The notes beneath the pieces are model-generated. The model saw only the letters and a list, made by a program, of their open reading frames with translations. It searched no databases and had not been told where the DNA came from. Shown here piece by piece: positions 34,158-42,003 of a DNA stretch of 64,000 nucleotides. Positions within the stretch are counted from its first letter, which is position 1. Each line of letters opens with the position of its first letter. The translations under genes were made by a program, and so were the position numbers. This DNA comes from Streptomyces sp. NBC_00390. GTDB taxonomy: Bacteria > Actinomycetota > Actinomycetes > Streptomycetales > Streptomycetaceae. The stretch spans positions 4,836,001 to 4,900,000 of the forward strand of contig NZ_CP107945.1 of NCBI RefSeq assembly GCF_036057275.1. Direction: 5' to 3'.

Positions 34158-34949
34158 ATGGGACCGAAGTCGGAGCGGGTCTACCGCACGATTCGCGAGT
34201 GGGTGGCCTCGGGCAGGCTCCAGCCCGGCGAGAAGCTGCCCTCTGAGCGCACCCTCGAGAAAGAGCTCGAGATAGGCCGCACCCAGCTGCGCACCGTGCT
34301 GGCGAAGCTCGTCGCGGAGAAGGTCATCGAGTCGTACGCCCGCAGTTCCTACCGGGTGCCGTCCCGCGAGGTGAGCATCGGGCGGCCGGACGACTTGGAG
34401 TCGTGGCAGATCCATGGCGAGCGAACCGTCTACGACAACCGTTGGGTCAAACTTGCTCTCGTCGACGTCGAGCCGCCTGGAGTTGAGCGTTTCGAGCACC
34501 ACGTCGTGCGGCTGCATCACGTCTCAATTGCCGCGGTCCTGGACGACCAAGACCGCGTGCTCATGCTCTGGCGCTACCGCTTCGTGCCTGACAAGTGGGG
34601 TTGGGAGCTCCCCGGCGGCATCGTCGACCAGGGTGAGGACCCGCACATGACCGCACTTCGCGAAGTCGAAGAGGAGACCGGCTGGCGACCGGACTCCCTC
34701 GATCACGTCATCACCTACCAACCCATGGTGGGCATGGTCGACTCACCGCACGAGATTTTCGTGGGCAAGGGAGCCCAACACGTCGGCGAGCCCACCGACA
34801 TCGAAGAGGCCGGCCACATTGCTTGGGTCCCGCTCTCGGACATCCCCGGCCTGATGGCCAGGGATGAGCTGATGGGCTCCGGCACGCTTGTCGCGCTGCT
34901 TCATCTCCTGGCTTCGCGCGGTCAGGGAGCTCCTACAGCTTCTGCGTGA
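34158..34949 (+). CDS. GntR-NUDIX fusion regulator of the AICE (KorSA/Pif-like)
   Basis: A 263-residue protein. Residues 1-70 are a GntR winged helix (IREWVASGRLQPGEKLPSER, LGRTQLRTVLAKLV-type recognition helix). Residues about 110-250 are a NUDIX hydrolase with a complete box: GIVDQGE, seven residues, then REVEEETGW. In pSAM2 the GntR repressor KorSA and the NUDIX immunity factor Pif are separate proteins that control transfer and exclude further copies; here both activities seem joined in one chain. That functional reading is an inference. Its 3' end overlaps the convergent XRE-TPR gene by 17 nt. Palindromes upstream of it and of the transfer operon are candidate binding sites. Confidence 0.85.
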   Translation: MGPKSERVYRTIREWVASGRLQPGEKLPSERTLEKELEIGRTQLRTVLAKLVAEKVIESYARSSYRVPSREVSIGRPDDLESWQIHGERTVYDNRWVKLALVDVEPPGVERFEHHVVRLHHVSIAAVLDDQDRVLMLWRYRFVPDKWGWELPGGIVDQGEDPHMTALREVEEETGWRPDSLDHVITYQPMVGMVDSPHEIFVGKGAQHVGEPTDIEEAGHIAWVPLSDIPGLMARDELMGSGTLVALLHLLASRGQGAPTASA

Positions 34950-36066
34950 GCTGCTCAATACGTCGCCTGTGACGGACCGACCCCGTGCGGTTGGCCAACA
35001 GGCGCGCCTGCTGTAGGTGCTCCTGCGCCTGGGCGTGCTCCTCGCGCGCAAGGTGTGCTTGGGCAAGGTCGCACCGCAGACCCGACGTGGCGCGGATGAA
35101 CGTCGGGTCGGCTTCGTTGAGGGCGGTGTACAGACTGCCGAGCGCCTCGTCGTCGCCCAGCAACGCAAGCGCGTTTCCGCGCCATCGGGCCAGGTGACCG
35201 CCGTTGAGGAAGATGCTCAGCATGTCGGCATCGCGGGCCTCGACACCTGCGGGCAAGACGGCGTCGGCCTTGTCGAGCGCGCGCCGACAGTCATCCGCCA
35301 ACCCCGCCTTGGCGCAGAGCTCCGCCTCGGCTGCGAACAACCATGCCTGCAACCGGGGTGACATCTGGCTACCGCCCAAGCGCTGAGCCTCGCGAGCGAG
35401 GTTGACCGCCATCTCCGGCCGCCCGGCGTCGTTGAGTACGTACGCCTGCTCTGCTGTGGCATGCGCGAGATACATCGGCTCGCCTGCTTCCTGCGCGGCG
35501 CGCTTGCCTAACTCGTAGTGCCGCCAAGCTCTTTCGACGCCTCCCGCATCGAGTGCCTGCCAAGCGGCGAGCGTGGCCGCCCCGGCCAGGGCAAGAGCAA
35601 CTGGGCGGCGGGTCTCGGGAAGCACGGCGAAGGTGAGCGCGTCCTCCAGTGTCGCCAGGTGCCCCGTCATCTGATCGACGAGTGCGGCCGCGCCCATCTG
35701 ACGGTCGACCGTGCGCAGCAGCTCGGTCTGATCCATGAAGGTCTTCACCATCGTGAGACTGACGCTGCGAGCTGAGTCGATACGGCTGATCAGCTCGTCA
35801 TAGCCGCCAACTGCGGCGGGCGGTGCGGCAGGAGTGTGCCGGCCGAATAGCTCTTCGTCGGTGACGCCCAAGATCGGTCGCAGGATCTGTGCGTAGCGTT
35901 CGCTGATGGAGCGCTTGCCGTTCTCCCACTCCGAGACATAGACGCGCAGGCTGGCGGTCGAACCAACGTCGAGCGCATGCCTTCTCGCGTACTGCTCGAT
36001 CTCATGAATCAGGCGCGCTTGCGACCACTCGCGCCCGCTCCTCACCTCTCGCAGCCGGTTGAGCAC
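34933..36066 (-). CDS. XRE-family HTH regulator with TPR-like C-terminus
   Basis: A 377-residue protein from GTG 36066. The N-terminal XRE HTH (about 1-72) reads VRSGREWSQARLIHEIEQYA and LRVYVSEWENGKRSISERYA. The rest is a helical solenoid with TPR-like repeats (AWRHYELGKRAAQEAGEPMY, AWLFAAEAELCAKAGLADDC, LAQAHLAREEHAQAQEHLQQ). Such regulators often sense small molecules or partner proteins and are common in Streptomyces elements. It is divergent from the Pra-transfer operon, and two GGGGTTAA copies 13 nt apart (36134 and 36147) lie in the shared region. Confidence 0.8.
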   Translation of the reverse strand: MLNRLREVRSGREWSQARLIHEIEQYARRHALDVGSTASLRVYVSEWENGKRSISERYAQILRPILGVTDEELFGRHTPAAPPAAVGGYDELISRIDSARSVSLTMVKTFMDQTELLRTVDRQMGAAALVDQMTGHLATLEDALTFAVLPETRRPVALALAGAATLAAWQALDAGGVERAWRHYELGKRAAQEAGEPMYLAHATAEQAYVLNDAGRPEMAVNLAREAQRLGGSQMSPRLQAWLFAAEAELCAKAGLADDCRRALDKADAVLPAGVEARDADMLSIFLNGGHLARWRGNALALLGDDEALGSLYTALNEADPTFIRATSGLRCDLAQAHLAREEHAQAQEHLQQARLLANRTGSVRHRRRIEQLTQKL

Positions 36067-36257
36067 CTGTACCGCCCCCGCAGTTGGCCTGACAGCTCTA
36101 CAGCAGCATGCCTCACATTGGCGCAGGTCGGCAGGGGTTAATAGCCGGGGTTAACGGCATGGCAGTGAACCTCTGTTGACTACCGGACTGTTGAGCGGCG
36201 CGGTTCTCTAGAAGCGTCGCAGGAAGGCGAGTTGAGAAGCCGGAACGGCGACAACGC

Positions 36258-36302
36258 TTGACAGCTGGTGCGCACCAGATGCAATCTACTGGTGCGCACC
36301 AG
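36258..36302. promoter_or_regulatory. Promoter with two tandem perfect palindromes before the transfer operon
   Basis: CTGGTGCGCACCAG occurs twice (36265-36278 and 36289-36302), centres 24 bp apart, so both face the same side of the helix less than perfectly. TTGACA at 36258-36263 and a weak -10 (CAATCT, 36282-36287, 18-bp spacing) would place the first palindrome between the promoter boxes. Binding by the GntR-NUDIX protein would repress the operon starting at 36416. Confidence 0.75.
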
Positions 36303-36415
36303 TTGGAACGCGAAAGTCCTGCGGTGCTCTCGCAGGACTCCCACAAGCCAACGCAGAAGCGGCGCCCTACCGCCAAGCAAGCCGCCGCTTCCGCCCCTAT
36401 CAGGGAGCTTCCATC

Positions 36416-36745
36416 ATGCCATCGTTCAAGATCGACACCTCGACCGCTGTCGTCTTCGTCGCCGTCGAGCCGCAGCTGAAGGTCATCAACAAGCAGACGG
36501 GCGAGATCGCGGTCGACCGCGAGTCCGGCGCCAGGATGATGACGGTCGGCCTGACCGTCGCCGATGAGGGTGAGGCGAACCTCTACACCGTGTCCGTCCC
36601 GGAGACCGGCGTCCCGGAGGGGATCACGCTCGGCATGCCGGTCAAGGTCGTCGGCCTCAAGGCGCGCGACTGGGAGCGGGACAACCGGCACGGCATCGCG
36701 TTCCGGGCGGTCGCGCTGGTCGGCCCGTCCGGTGCCAAGGGCTGA
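36416..36745 (+). CDS. Pra-like activator of AICE replication and excision (putative)
   Basis: A 109-residue protein, MPSFKIDTSTAVVFVAVEP at the start, then KVINKQTGEIAVDRESGARM and GITLGMPVKVVGLKARDWER. It is a beta-rich, single-domain protein without HTH. In AICEs a protein at this position, first in the operon before the FtsK-like gene, is usually annotated as the plasmid replication, integration and excision activator (Pra). The sequence type fits my memory of that group, but the similarity cannot be measured here. It ends 5 nt before the next gene, so they are cotranscribed from the operator-controlled promoter. Confidence 0.6.
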   Translation: MPSFKIDTSTAVVFVAVEPQLKVINKQTGEIAVDRESGARMMTVGLTVADEGEANLYTVSVPETGVPEGITLGMPVKVVGLKARDWERDNRHGIAFRAVALVGPSGAKG

Positions 36746-36750
36746 GCGGC

Positions 36751-38112
36751 ATGTCAACGAACACGTTCTTCGCCTTAGCCCTGGTCGCCGTCGTCGCAGC
36801 TCTGGTACTGCGGCGGCTGCGCCCGGCCTGGTACTGGCTGAGCATCGGGATCGTCCTCGCGACGTGTCGTGTGGTCTTCCGGTACGCCTCGGTCATGGAC
36901 GCGTGCGGGCTGACCGTTCCGCCGTCCCGGCTGCGGCTCACGCTGGCGCGGCTGGCGAACCGCCCCGCACCCGAGGCGCGGCCCCCGCGGATTCTGCGGA
37001 TACGGCCGACGCGTACCGGGCTGGTGCTGAGGCTGAAGCTGCAGCCCGGTCAGGACGCCTTCGACTTCGCCGCCTCCACGGACCGTCTGCGGCACTCGTT
37101 CTCCATGCACGGCATCACCTCCCGTGAGATCAAGTCGGGTGTGGTCGAGCTGCGCATGACCGGCTACGACGTGCTCCAGCGGGTGCAGATGCCCGCCAGG
37201 GCTGAGCGGAAGGGGCTGCGGATCCCGGTCGCGCTGCGGGAAGACGGAGAAGTCCACTACCGCGACTATCAGGAGGTGCCGCACGCACTGAACCTGGGCG
37301 CGACCAAGTCCGGGAAGTCCGTCTACCAGCGCCACTTGGTCAAGGAACTCGCCCCGCAGCACGTCGCCTTGGTCGGCGTCGACTGCAAGCAGGGCGTGGA
37401 ACTCGCCCCGCTGGCCCGCCGGTTCTCCGCCCTGGCCGACAACCCCGACGATGCGGCCGACCTGCTGGAAGCACTCGTCCTGCGGATGGCCGACACCTAT
37501 CAGGTGATCCGGCGCGAACAGCGCATCAGCGCGGACACAACGGATGCCGAGATCACAGCCGACATCTGGGGCCTGCCCGAGCACCTGCGGCCCGTGCCGG
37601 TCGTGCTCCTGGTCGACGAGGTCGCCGAACTCGCTCTGTTCTCCAACACGGCGGAGAAGAAGCGCAGGGAGCGGATCATCACCGCCCTGGTCCGCCTCGT
37701 CCAGCTCGGCCGCGCCGCGGGGATCTATGTGGAGATCTGCGGGCAGCGCTTCGGCGCGGAACTCGGCGACGGGATCACCATGCTCCGTGCCCAGCTGACC
37801 GGCCGGGTCTCGCACCGGGTCAACGATGAAGCCTCGGCCAAGATGGCGTTCGGCGACATCTCCCCGGACGCCGTGCTGGCCACCACGCAGATCCCGGTCG
37901 AGCGGCCCGGCATGGCTGTGGCCGGTGACTCGACGGGTGGCTGGGTCCGTATCCGCACCCCGTTCACCTCGATGCGCCAGGCGGTGAATGCCTGCACGGC
38001 GCACGCCCACCGCACCCCCGTGCTGGATGGCCTGGAGCCCTTCCGGCCGGTGCTGCCGAGCCTGGACGCCTTCGACGTCCCGGCCCCGGCCACCAAGGCT
38101 GTCACCACCTGA
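36751..38112 (+). CDS. FtsK/SpoIIIE-like conjugative translocase (TraSA/TraB type)
   Basis: A 453-residue protein with two N-terminal hydrophobic segments (FFALALVAVVAALVL and WYWLSIGIVLATC). The motor domain has Walker A GATKSGKS at about 183-190 and Walker B VVLLVDEVAEL at about 284, followed by RLVQLGRAAGIYVEICGQRF. Streptomyces TraB/TraSA proteins pump double-stranded plasmid DNA from hypha to hypha as ring-shaped hexamers, without a relaxase. The length is in the TraSA range. It is the transfer gene of the AICE, followed by the spread genes. Confidence 0.9.
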   Translation: MSTNTFFALALVAVVAALVLRRLRPAWYWLSIGIVLATCRVVFRYASVMDACGLTVPPSRLRLTLARLANRPAPEARPPRILRIRPTRTGLVLRLKLQPGQDAFDFAASTDRLRHSFSMHGITSREIKSGVVELRMTGYDVLQRVQMPARAERKGLRIPVALREDGEVHYRDYQEVPHALNLGATKSGKSVYQRHLVKELAPQHVALVGVDCKQGVELAPLARRFSALADNPDDAADLLEALVLRMADTYQVIRREQRISADTTDAEITADIWGLPEHLRPVPVVLLVDEVAELALFSNTAEKKRRERIITALVRLVQLGRAAGIYVEICGQRFGAELGDGITMLRAQLTGRVSHRVNDEASAKMAFGDISPDAVLATTQIPVERPGMAVAGDSTGGWVRIRTPFTSMRQAVNACTAHAHRTPVLDGLEPFRPVLPSLDAFDVPAPATKAVTT

Positions 38113-38251
38113 TCCGCGGTTCTTCTCCGGTCGGCGCGACCGTCTCGCGCCACGCCCCTACCCCCGCCATGCCCGAAACGGCTGCCGGGGCTCGGCGACC
38201 GGCCTCCGAGCCTCGCCGGCCCCGGCCCAACTCCCAAGGAGGTGAAGACCC

Positions 38252-38914
38252 GTGACCCCCTCGATCCGCCTGGACGCCGTGCTCGTGCAAGCCGTGATCG
38301 CCGGTGCGCTGTCCTTCGCCCACCTGCACGACATCGCCCAAGCTGCCGGACAAGACGGCTGGAAGGCATGGGCCTACCCGGTCTCCGTCGACCTGCTCTT
38401 GGTCGCGGCCTGGCGACGCCTGCGCACCCTGCGGGCCCAGGGTGAACCGGCCCGGGCGGCATGGACCTGGTTCGCCGTCGCCCTGGCCGCCTCGCTCGGC
38501 GCCAACATCGCGACCGCGGGCCTGCTCGACCTGAACGACGTGCCCGACTGGCTGCGCATTCTGGTTGCCGGATGGCCTGCCCTGGCGTTCCTTGGCGGCA
38601 CACTGCTCGTCCACACACCGACCGGCACAGACACTGAAGCTGTCGAGCCGGCGCCGCTGCCGGTGGTCGAGCCGGTGACTGTGCCGGCCGAACCGGCCCC
38701 GGAGCCGGATGCGGTCGAGCCTGCGAAGCCTGTCCCGGCCCTGCCCGCATCACCGCCGCCCGCGGATGTGCCGCCCGCCCTCGTCGACCACGCCCGCAAA
38801 CTCGCCGACGCCCACCGCTCCGCGACCGGTACCCCGATCGATGCCGCCACCCTGCGCGACCGCCTCGGCCTGCCCGGCCTGATGGCCGACCAGCTCGCCG
38901 CCCACCTCGCCTGA
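38252..38914 (+). CDS. DUF2637 membrane protein (spread-type)
   Basis: A 220-residue protein from GTG 38252, with GGAGG 9 nt upstream. Four membrane segments fill the first 125 residues (LVQAVIAGALSFAHLHDIAQ, VSVDLLLVAAWRRLRTL, WFAVALAASLGANIATAGLL, ILVAGWPALAFLGGTLLVHT), the DUF2637 arrangement. A Pro/Ala/Glu-rich linker and a short helical C-terminus (LVDHARKLADAHRSATG, RLGLPGLMADQLAAHLA) follow. DUF2637 proteins accompany tra genes on Streptomyces plasmids and AICEs and probably help DNA spread through septa. Confidence 0.82.
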   Translation: MTPSIRLDAVLVQAVIAGALSFAHLHDIAQAAGQDGWKAWAYPVSVDLLLVAAWRRLRTLRAQGEPARAAWTWFAVALAASLGANIATAGLLDLNDVPDWLRILVAGWPALAFLGGTLLVHTPTGTDTEAVEPAPLPVVEPVTVPAEPAPEPDAVEPAKPVPALPASPPPADVPPALVDHARKLADAHRSATGTPIDAATLRDRLGLPGLMADQLAAHLA

Positions 38915-38927
38915 AAGGACGCCACCT

Positions 38928-39110
38928 ATGCCCGGACACGAACCGACACGAGACGAATACCTGTCGGCAGCACGCGAAATGGCCGCCGCGGGTCGTGCAA
39001 CGCTGGCCCGGCTGCTCGCTGAAGAGGCTGCGGATCGTGCCACCGATTCGGCCGACGTCGCCCGCATCCTTGCCGAGTTCCCCGGCCTGAGCCTGCGATC
39101 GGGGGACTGA
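38928..39110 (+). CDS. Small helical protein of the AICE transfer operon
   Basis: A 60-residue protein, GTREEYLSA-type start (PGHEPTRDEYLSAAREMAAA) and RATLARLLAEEAADRATDSA, ending FPGLSLRSGD. It is a two-helix, acidic product with no known motif. The spacing to both neighbours is under 15 nt, so it belongs to the transfer operon. Function unknown; it may assist the translocase or the spread proteins. Confidence 0.65.
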   Translation: MPGHEPTRDEYLSAAREMAAAGRATLARLLAEEAADRATDSADVARILAEFPGLSLRSGD

Positions 39111-39115
39111 TCTCC

Positions 39116-39307
39116 ATGGCTCCCCGTGACTTCTTCCACTCCATGATGCGGATCGGCCCGGTGCAGATCGGCACCCATCGCGACCGGAACGGACGCACCA
39201 AGCATGCCGCCGTCTGCACGCGCGACCGCTGCGGCTGGTCCGCCGACTTCTCCAGCCGCTCGGCCGCCCAGCTCGCTGCCCGTGCCCACCGCTGCCGCGC
39301 CAACTGA
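39116..39307 (+). CDS. Small 'mobile element transfer' protein
   Basis: A 63-residue basic protein, MAPRDFFHSMMRIGPVQIGT then CTRDRCGWSADFSSRSAAQL and RAHRCRAN. Three cysteines and a histidine (CTRDRC...HRC) could hold a zinc ion. Proteins of this sequence type at this position of Streptomyces AICEs are routinely named mobile element transfer protein; the name reflects location and not a tested function. It is packed between two other tiny operon genes. Confidence 0.72.
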   Translation: MAPRDFFHSMMRIGPVQIGTHRDRNGRTKHAAVCTRDRCGWSADFSSRSAAQLAARAHRCRAN

Positions 39308-39324
39308 CCAGGAAGGGCCCTGCC

Positions 39325-39519
39325 GTGAACGTCGAACTTCCGCTGATCGTCCTGGTCGCCATCTTCGGCTACTTCGGGATCAAGCTCATGCGCCCGCCGA
39401 CGTGGCTGATCGTCGTGCTCCTCCTCGGCGGCTTCCTGCTCGCCGACACCTTCCTCGCCCCCGCCATCGAATCCGGCACCCGGACCGGTGTCGACGTGGT
39501 CAACGGCACCACCAAGTAA
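39325..39519 (+). CDS. Small spread-type membrane protein
   Basis: A 64-residue protein from GTG 39325. Two adjacent membrane segments, PLIVLVAIFGYFGIKLM and TWLIVVLLLGGFLLADTFLA, take up most of it, followed by a short polar tail. It has the size and location of the smallest Spd proteins in AICEs and conjugative plasmids, which help move DNA between hyphal compartments and form large pocks. The assignment rests on layout. Confidence 0.65.
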   Translation: MNVELPLIVLVAIFGYFGIKLMRPPTWLIVVLLLGGFLLADTFLAPAIESGTRTGVDVVNGTTK

Positions 39520-39542
39520 CCAGCCCAGAAGGGAGATCCGCC

Positions 39543-39878
39543 ATGCTCCGCCCGAAGATCCCGACCATGCCGACACCGACCGGCATCGTCGCCCCGATCA
39601 TCCACCCGGCCCCGGTCGAGCAGCACCACGCCACGGCGTGCGCCTGCCAGCACCCCACCGCCCCCGCTGCAGTCCCGGCCCTGGTTTCCTCCTCGGCGCC
39701 TGCGGTCCGGCTCACCCCGACCGGCCTCCTGATCGCCGTCGGCGGTGGCGCCGCGGTCGTGCTCGTGGTCGGCGCGGTCCTGGTCTCGCTCCTGCTTGCC
39801 GTCGCCATTACCGCCGCATCGGTCGCCGTCTGCGCTGTCGTCCTGCGCTCCATGGTCAACAACCAGCGCCATCGCTGA
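39543..39878 (+). CDS. SpdB-like spread protein
   Basis: A 111-residue protein from ATG 39543 with AAGGGAG upstream. An N-terminal polar part contains HHATACACQHP, and a tandem hydrophobic region (LLIAVGGGAAVVLVVGAVLV, SLLLAVAITAASVAVCAVVL) forms two membrane segments near the C-terminus. This is the typical layout of SpdB proteins of pSAM2-like elements, involved in intramycelial plasmid spread. It follows the other small transfer genes in one operon. Confidence 0.75.
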   Translation: MLRPKIPTMPTPTGIVAPIIHPAPVEQHHATACACQHPTAPAAVPALVSSSAPAVRLTPTGLLIAVGGGAAVVLVVGAVLVSLLLAVAITAASVAVCAVVLRSMVNNQRHR

Positions 39879-39973
39879 CCAGCCCTCCGGGCGGCCCTGA
39901 AACCGCCAAGTCTCCGCCGCCCGGACGGGTCCAGCCCCTTCCCGACCTCAATCAACCGGAAGGAAAACCCATC

Positions 39974-40180
39974 ATGCCCCAGCACAGCCATGCCCTGGCC
40001 CGTCTCTGCCCGGCCTGCGACGGCTTCGCCTCCGTCGCCGTCACCAGCGGGGGCCGCGACCACAACGGGCACCGCCGGACCGTGACGACCCACTGCCGCA
40101 CCTGCCGCGGTTCCGGCACCGTGCCGCCGCTGCGGCAGCTGCTCGACTCCGCGGCCGACGCGGTGTTCGCCCCGTGCTGA
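39974..40180 (+). CDS. Small zinc-finger protein (DnaJ-type CxxC repeats)
   Basis: A 68-residue protein from ATG 39974. CPACDGFASV and CRTCRGSGTV are two CxxCxG-like motifs as in DnaJ zinc centres, with two histidines between. Such a product is common just before rep in AICEs; a DNA- or protein-binding role is possible. Its stop overlaps the GTG of the next gene (GTGCTGA), a sign of translational coupling. Confidence 0.68.
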   Translation: MPQHSHALARLCPACDGFASVAVTSGGRDHNGHRRTVTTHCRTCRGSGTVPPLRQLLDSAADAVFAPC

Positions 40181-40371
40181 CCGCCGTGGCCGACCTCGCC
40201 CCCACACCGGAACGGCCGGGGGTGCACATCGCCACACCGGGCCGGGACTTCCCCGCCACCAGCTCCTACGCCTGCCGCTGCGGTGCCATCGGCCACGCCC
40301 AGGGCGACGACAACGTCCGGGACCTCGTCGCCGCCTGGATCGACCACCGCAACACCTGCCCCCACCGCTGA
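40174..40371 (+). CDS. Small cysteine-containing AICE protein
   Basis: A 65-residue protein from GTG 40174, overlapping the previous stop; GTG 40186 is an alternative. SSYACRCGAIGHAQGDDNVR and HRNTCPHR supply Cys and His residues for a possible zinc site. It is one of several tiny metal-binding-like proteins in this operon. No named family is recognised. Confidence 0.62.
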   Translation: MLTAVADLAPTPERPGVHIATPGRDFPATSSYACRCGAIGHAQGDDNVRDLVAAWIDHRNTCPHR

Positions 40372-40453
40372 CCCCCTGCCGGGGCACCGCCCGCCCATCC
40401 CGCGGCCGGTGCTGCCCCGGCCCCTCTCCTGCCTCTGAAAGGAGGACACTTCC

Positions 40454-41797
40454 TTGACCACGACCGCACCCCCTCCCGTGCGTGACCTCGCGTTCCTCGC
40501 CTCCCTCGGCACGATGCCCGGCCTCATGCGGCAGCTCCGTGGGCTCGGCGGCTGCACCACCCCGATCCGCCTCGACGGCCACCGCACCGAGGTCGACACC
40601 GCGACCGGCCAAATCCTCCACAGCCTCACCGCCAGCGACCTGCCCGCCGGGAATCTCCTGGTCCGCTGCAACAACCGCCGCGCCACCCGCTGTCCGGCCT
40701 GCGCCGAGACCTACCGCCGCGACACCTACCAACTCATCACCGCCGGCCTCCGCGGCGGCAAAGGCACCCCCGAGCGCGTGGCCACCCACCCGCGCGTGTT
40801 CGCCACCTTCACCGCCCCCAGCTTCGGCCCCGTCCACAACCGCCCCACCAAGGGCCGCTGCCGCTGCGGCACCGTGCACCCCGCCGACGCACCCGAGTTA
40901 GGCACCCCGATCGACCCCGAGACGTACGACTACGAAGCAGCCGTGCTGTGGAACGCGCACGCCTCCAAGATCTGGGCACGGTTCTCCATCTACCTGCGCC
41001 GCGAAGTCGCCAAGCGCGCCGGGCTCTCGCAGCGAGCCTTCCGCGATCACGCCCGCGTCTCGTTCGCCAAGGTCGCCGAATACCAGCGCCGCGGCGCCAT
41101 CCACTTCCACGCCGTGATCCGCCTCGACGGCCCCGACGGCGGCGACACCCCGCCCCCGGCCTGGGCCACCACCGACCTCCTCGCCGACGCCATCCGCGCT
41201 GCCGCCACCGCCGCAGACGTGCCCGGCCCGGTCATCGACGGACGCGCCCACACGTTCGCCTTCGGCACCCAGCTCGACATCCGCCCGATCCGCTCGGCCG
41301 ACTTCGACGGCGGCACCGAGCTGACCGAACGGGCCGTCGCCGCCTACATCGCCAAGTACGCCACCAAAGGAGCTGAGACCGCGACCGGCACCCTCGACCG
41401 TCCGATCAAGTTCCTTGCCGAACTCGGCGGCAAGTCCATCCCGGACCATGCCCGCCGACTGATCCGCACCGCTTGGACCCTGGGCGCCCGCAAAGACCTC
41501 GAAGAGCTCCGCCTACGGGCCTGGGCCCACATGCTCGGCTTCCGCGGCCACTTCTCCACCAAGACCCGCCGCTACTCCACCACCCTCGGCGCCCTCCGCA
41601 CCGCCCGAGCCGAATGGCGACGCCTCCAAGCCGCCATCGCCCGGAGCGAGGAACACCCCGTGCCAGCCGATCCGGATGAGGACACCACCCTCGTCCTCGC
41701 GCACTGGGCCTTCGCCGGAACCGGACTCACCCGCGGCGAGGAATGGCTCGCTGCCTCACTCGCACCCGACACCACGGAAGGAGACTTCGCCGGATGA
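40454..41797 (+). CDS. repSA: RepSA-type replication initiator
   Basis: A 447-residue protein starting at TTG 40454, correctly spaced (8 nt) after AAAGGAGG; a GTG at 40478 is less well placed. A cysteine-rich region near residues 76-85 (RATRCPACAETYRRD) and CRCGTVHP precede the HUH motif GAIHFHAV (His217, His219) and the tyrosine motif AAYIAKYATKG (Tyr298, Tyr302). These identify a rolling-circle initiator of the pSAM2 RepSA class, which nicks the double-strand origin of the excised element. It overlaps xis by four bases (ATGA). Confidence 0.92.
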   Translation: MTTTAPPPVRDLAFLASLGTMPGLMRQLRGLGGCTTPIRLDGHRTEVDTATGQILHSLTASDLPAGNLLVRCNNRRATRCPACAETYRRDTYQLITAGLRGGKGTPERVATHPRVFATFTAPSFGPVHNRPTKGRCRCGTVHPADAPELGTPIDPETYDYEAAVLWNAHASKIWARFSIYLRREVAKRAGLSQRAFRDHARVSFAKVAEYQRRGAIHFHAVIRLDGPDGGDTPPPAWATTDLLADAIRAAATAADVPGPVIDGRAHTFAFGTQLDIRPIRSADFDGGTELTERAVAAYIAKYATKGAETATGTLDRPIKFLAELGGKSIPDHARRLIRTAWTLGARKDLEELRLRAWAHMLGFRGHFSTKTRRYSTTLGALRTARAEWRRLQAAIARSEEHPVPADPDEDTTLVLAHWAFAGTGLTRGEEWLAASLAPDTTEGDFAG

Positions 41798-42003
41798 CCG
41801 ACCGACTGCTCACAGTGGAGCAGGCCGCCCATGTACTCGGCACAACCGTCCGGTTCCCCCGACGGCTCATCGAAGAGCGCCGCATCACCTTCGTGAAGGT
41901 CGGCAGACACGTCCGCATCCCCGAGAGCGTCCTCTCGGCCTACGTCGAGGCCAATACCGTTGAGCCGGTGATCCGGCGGCCCGCTCTGCGGAGGGTTGCC
42001 TGA
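41794..42003 (+). CDS. xis: Excisionase, MerR-like HTH
   Basis: A 69-residue protein that starts inside the rep stop (ATGA). LLTVEQAAHVLGTTVRFPRR is the helix-turn-helix and FVKVGRHVRIPESVLSAYVE the winged part of the excisionase/HTH_17 family. Xis binds next to the att site and directs the integrase to excision. It overlaps int by one base (TGATG), so rep, xis and int form one translationally coupled unit, as in pSAM2. Confidence 0.9.
   Translation: MTDRLLTVEQAAHVLGTTVRFPRRLIEERRITFVKVGRHVRIPESVLSAYVEANTVEPVIRRPALRRVA

Noticed and set aside
36134..36154. Two GGGGTTAA copies as a separate operator
   Set aside because: Kept only as a note under the XRE-TPR gene; two octamers 13 nt apart without symmetry are too little evidence.
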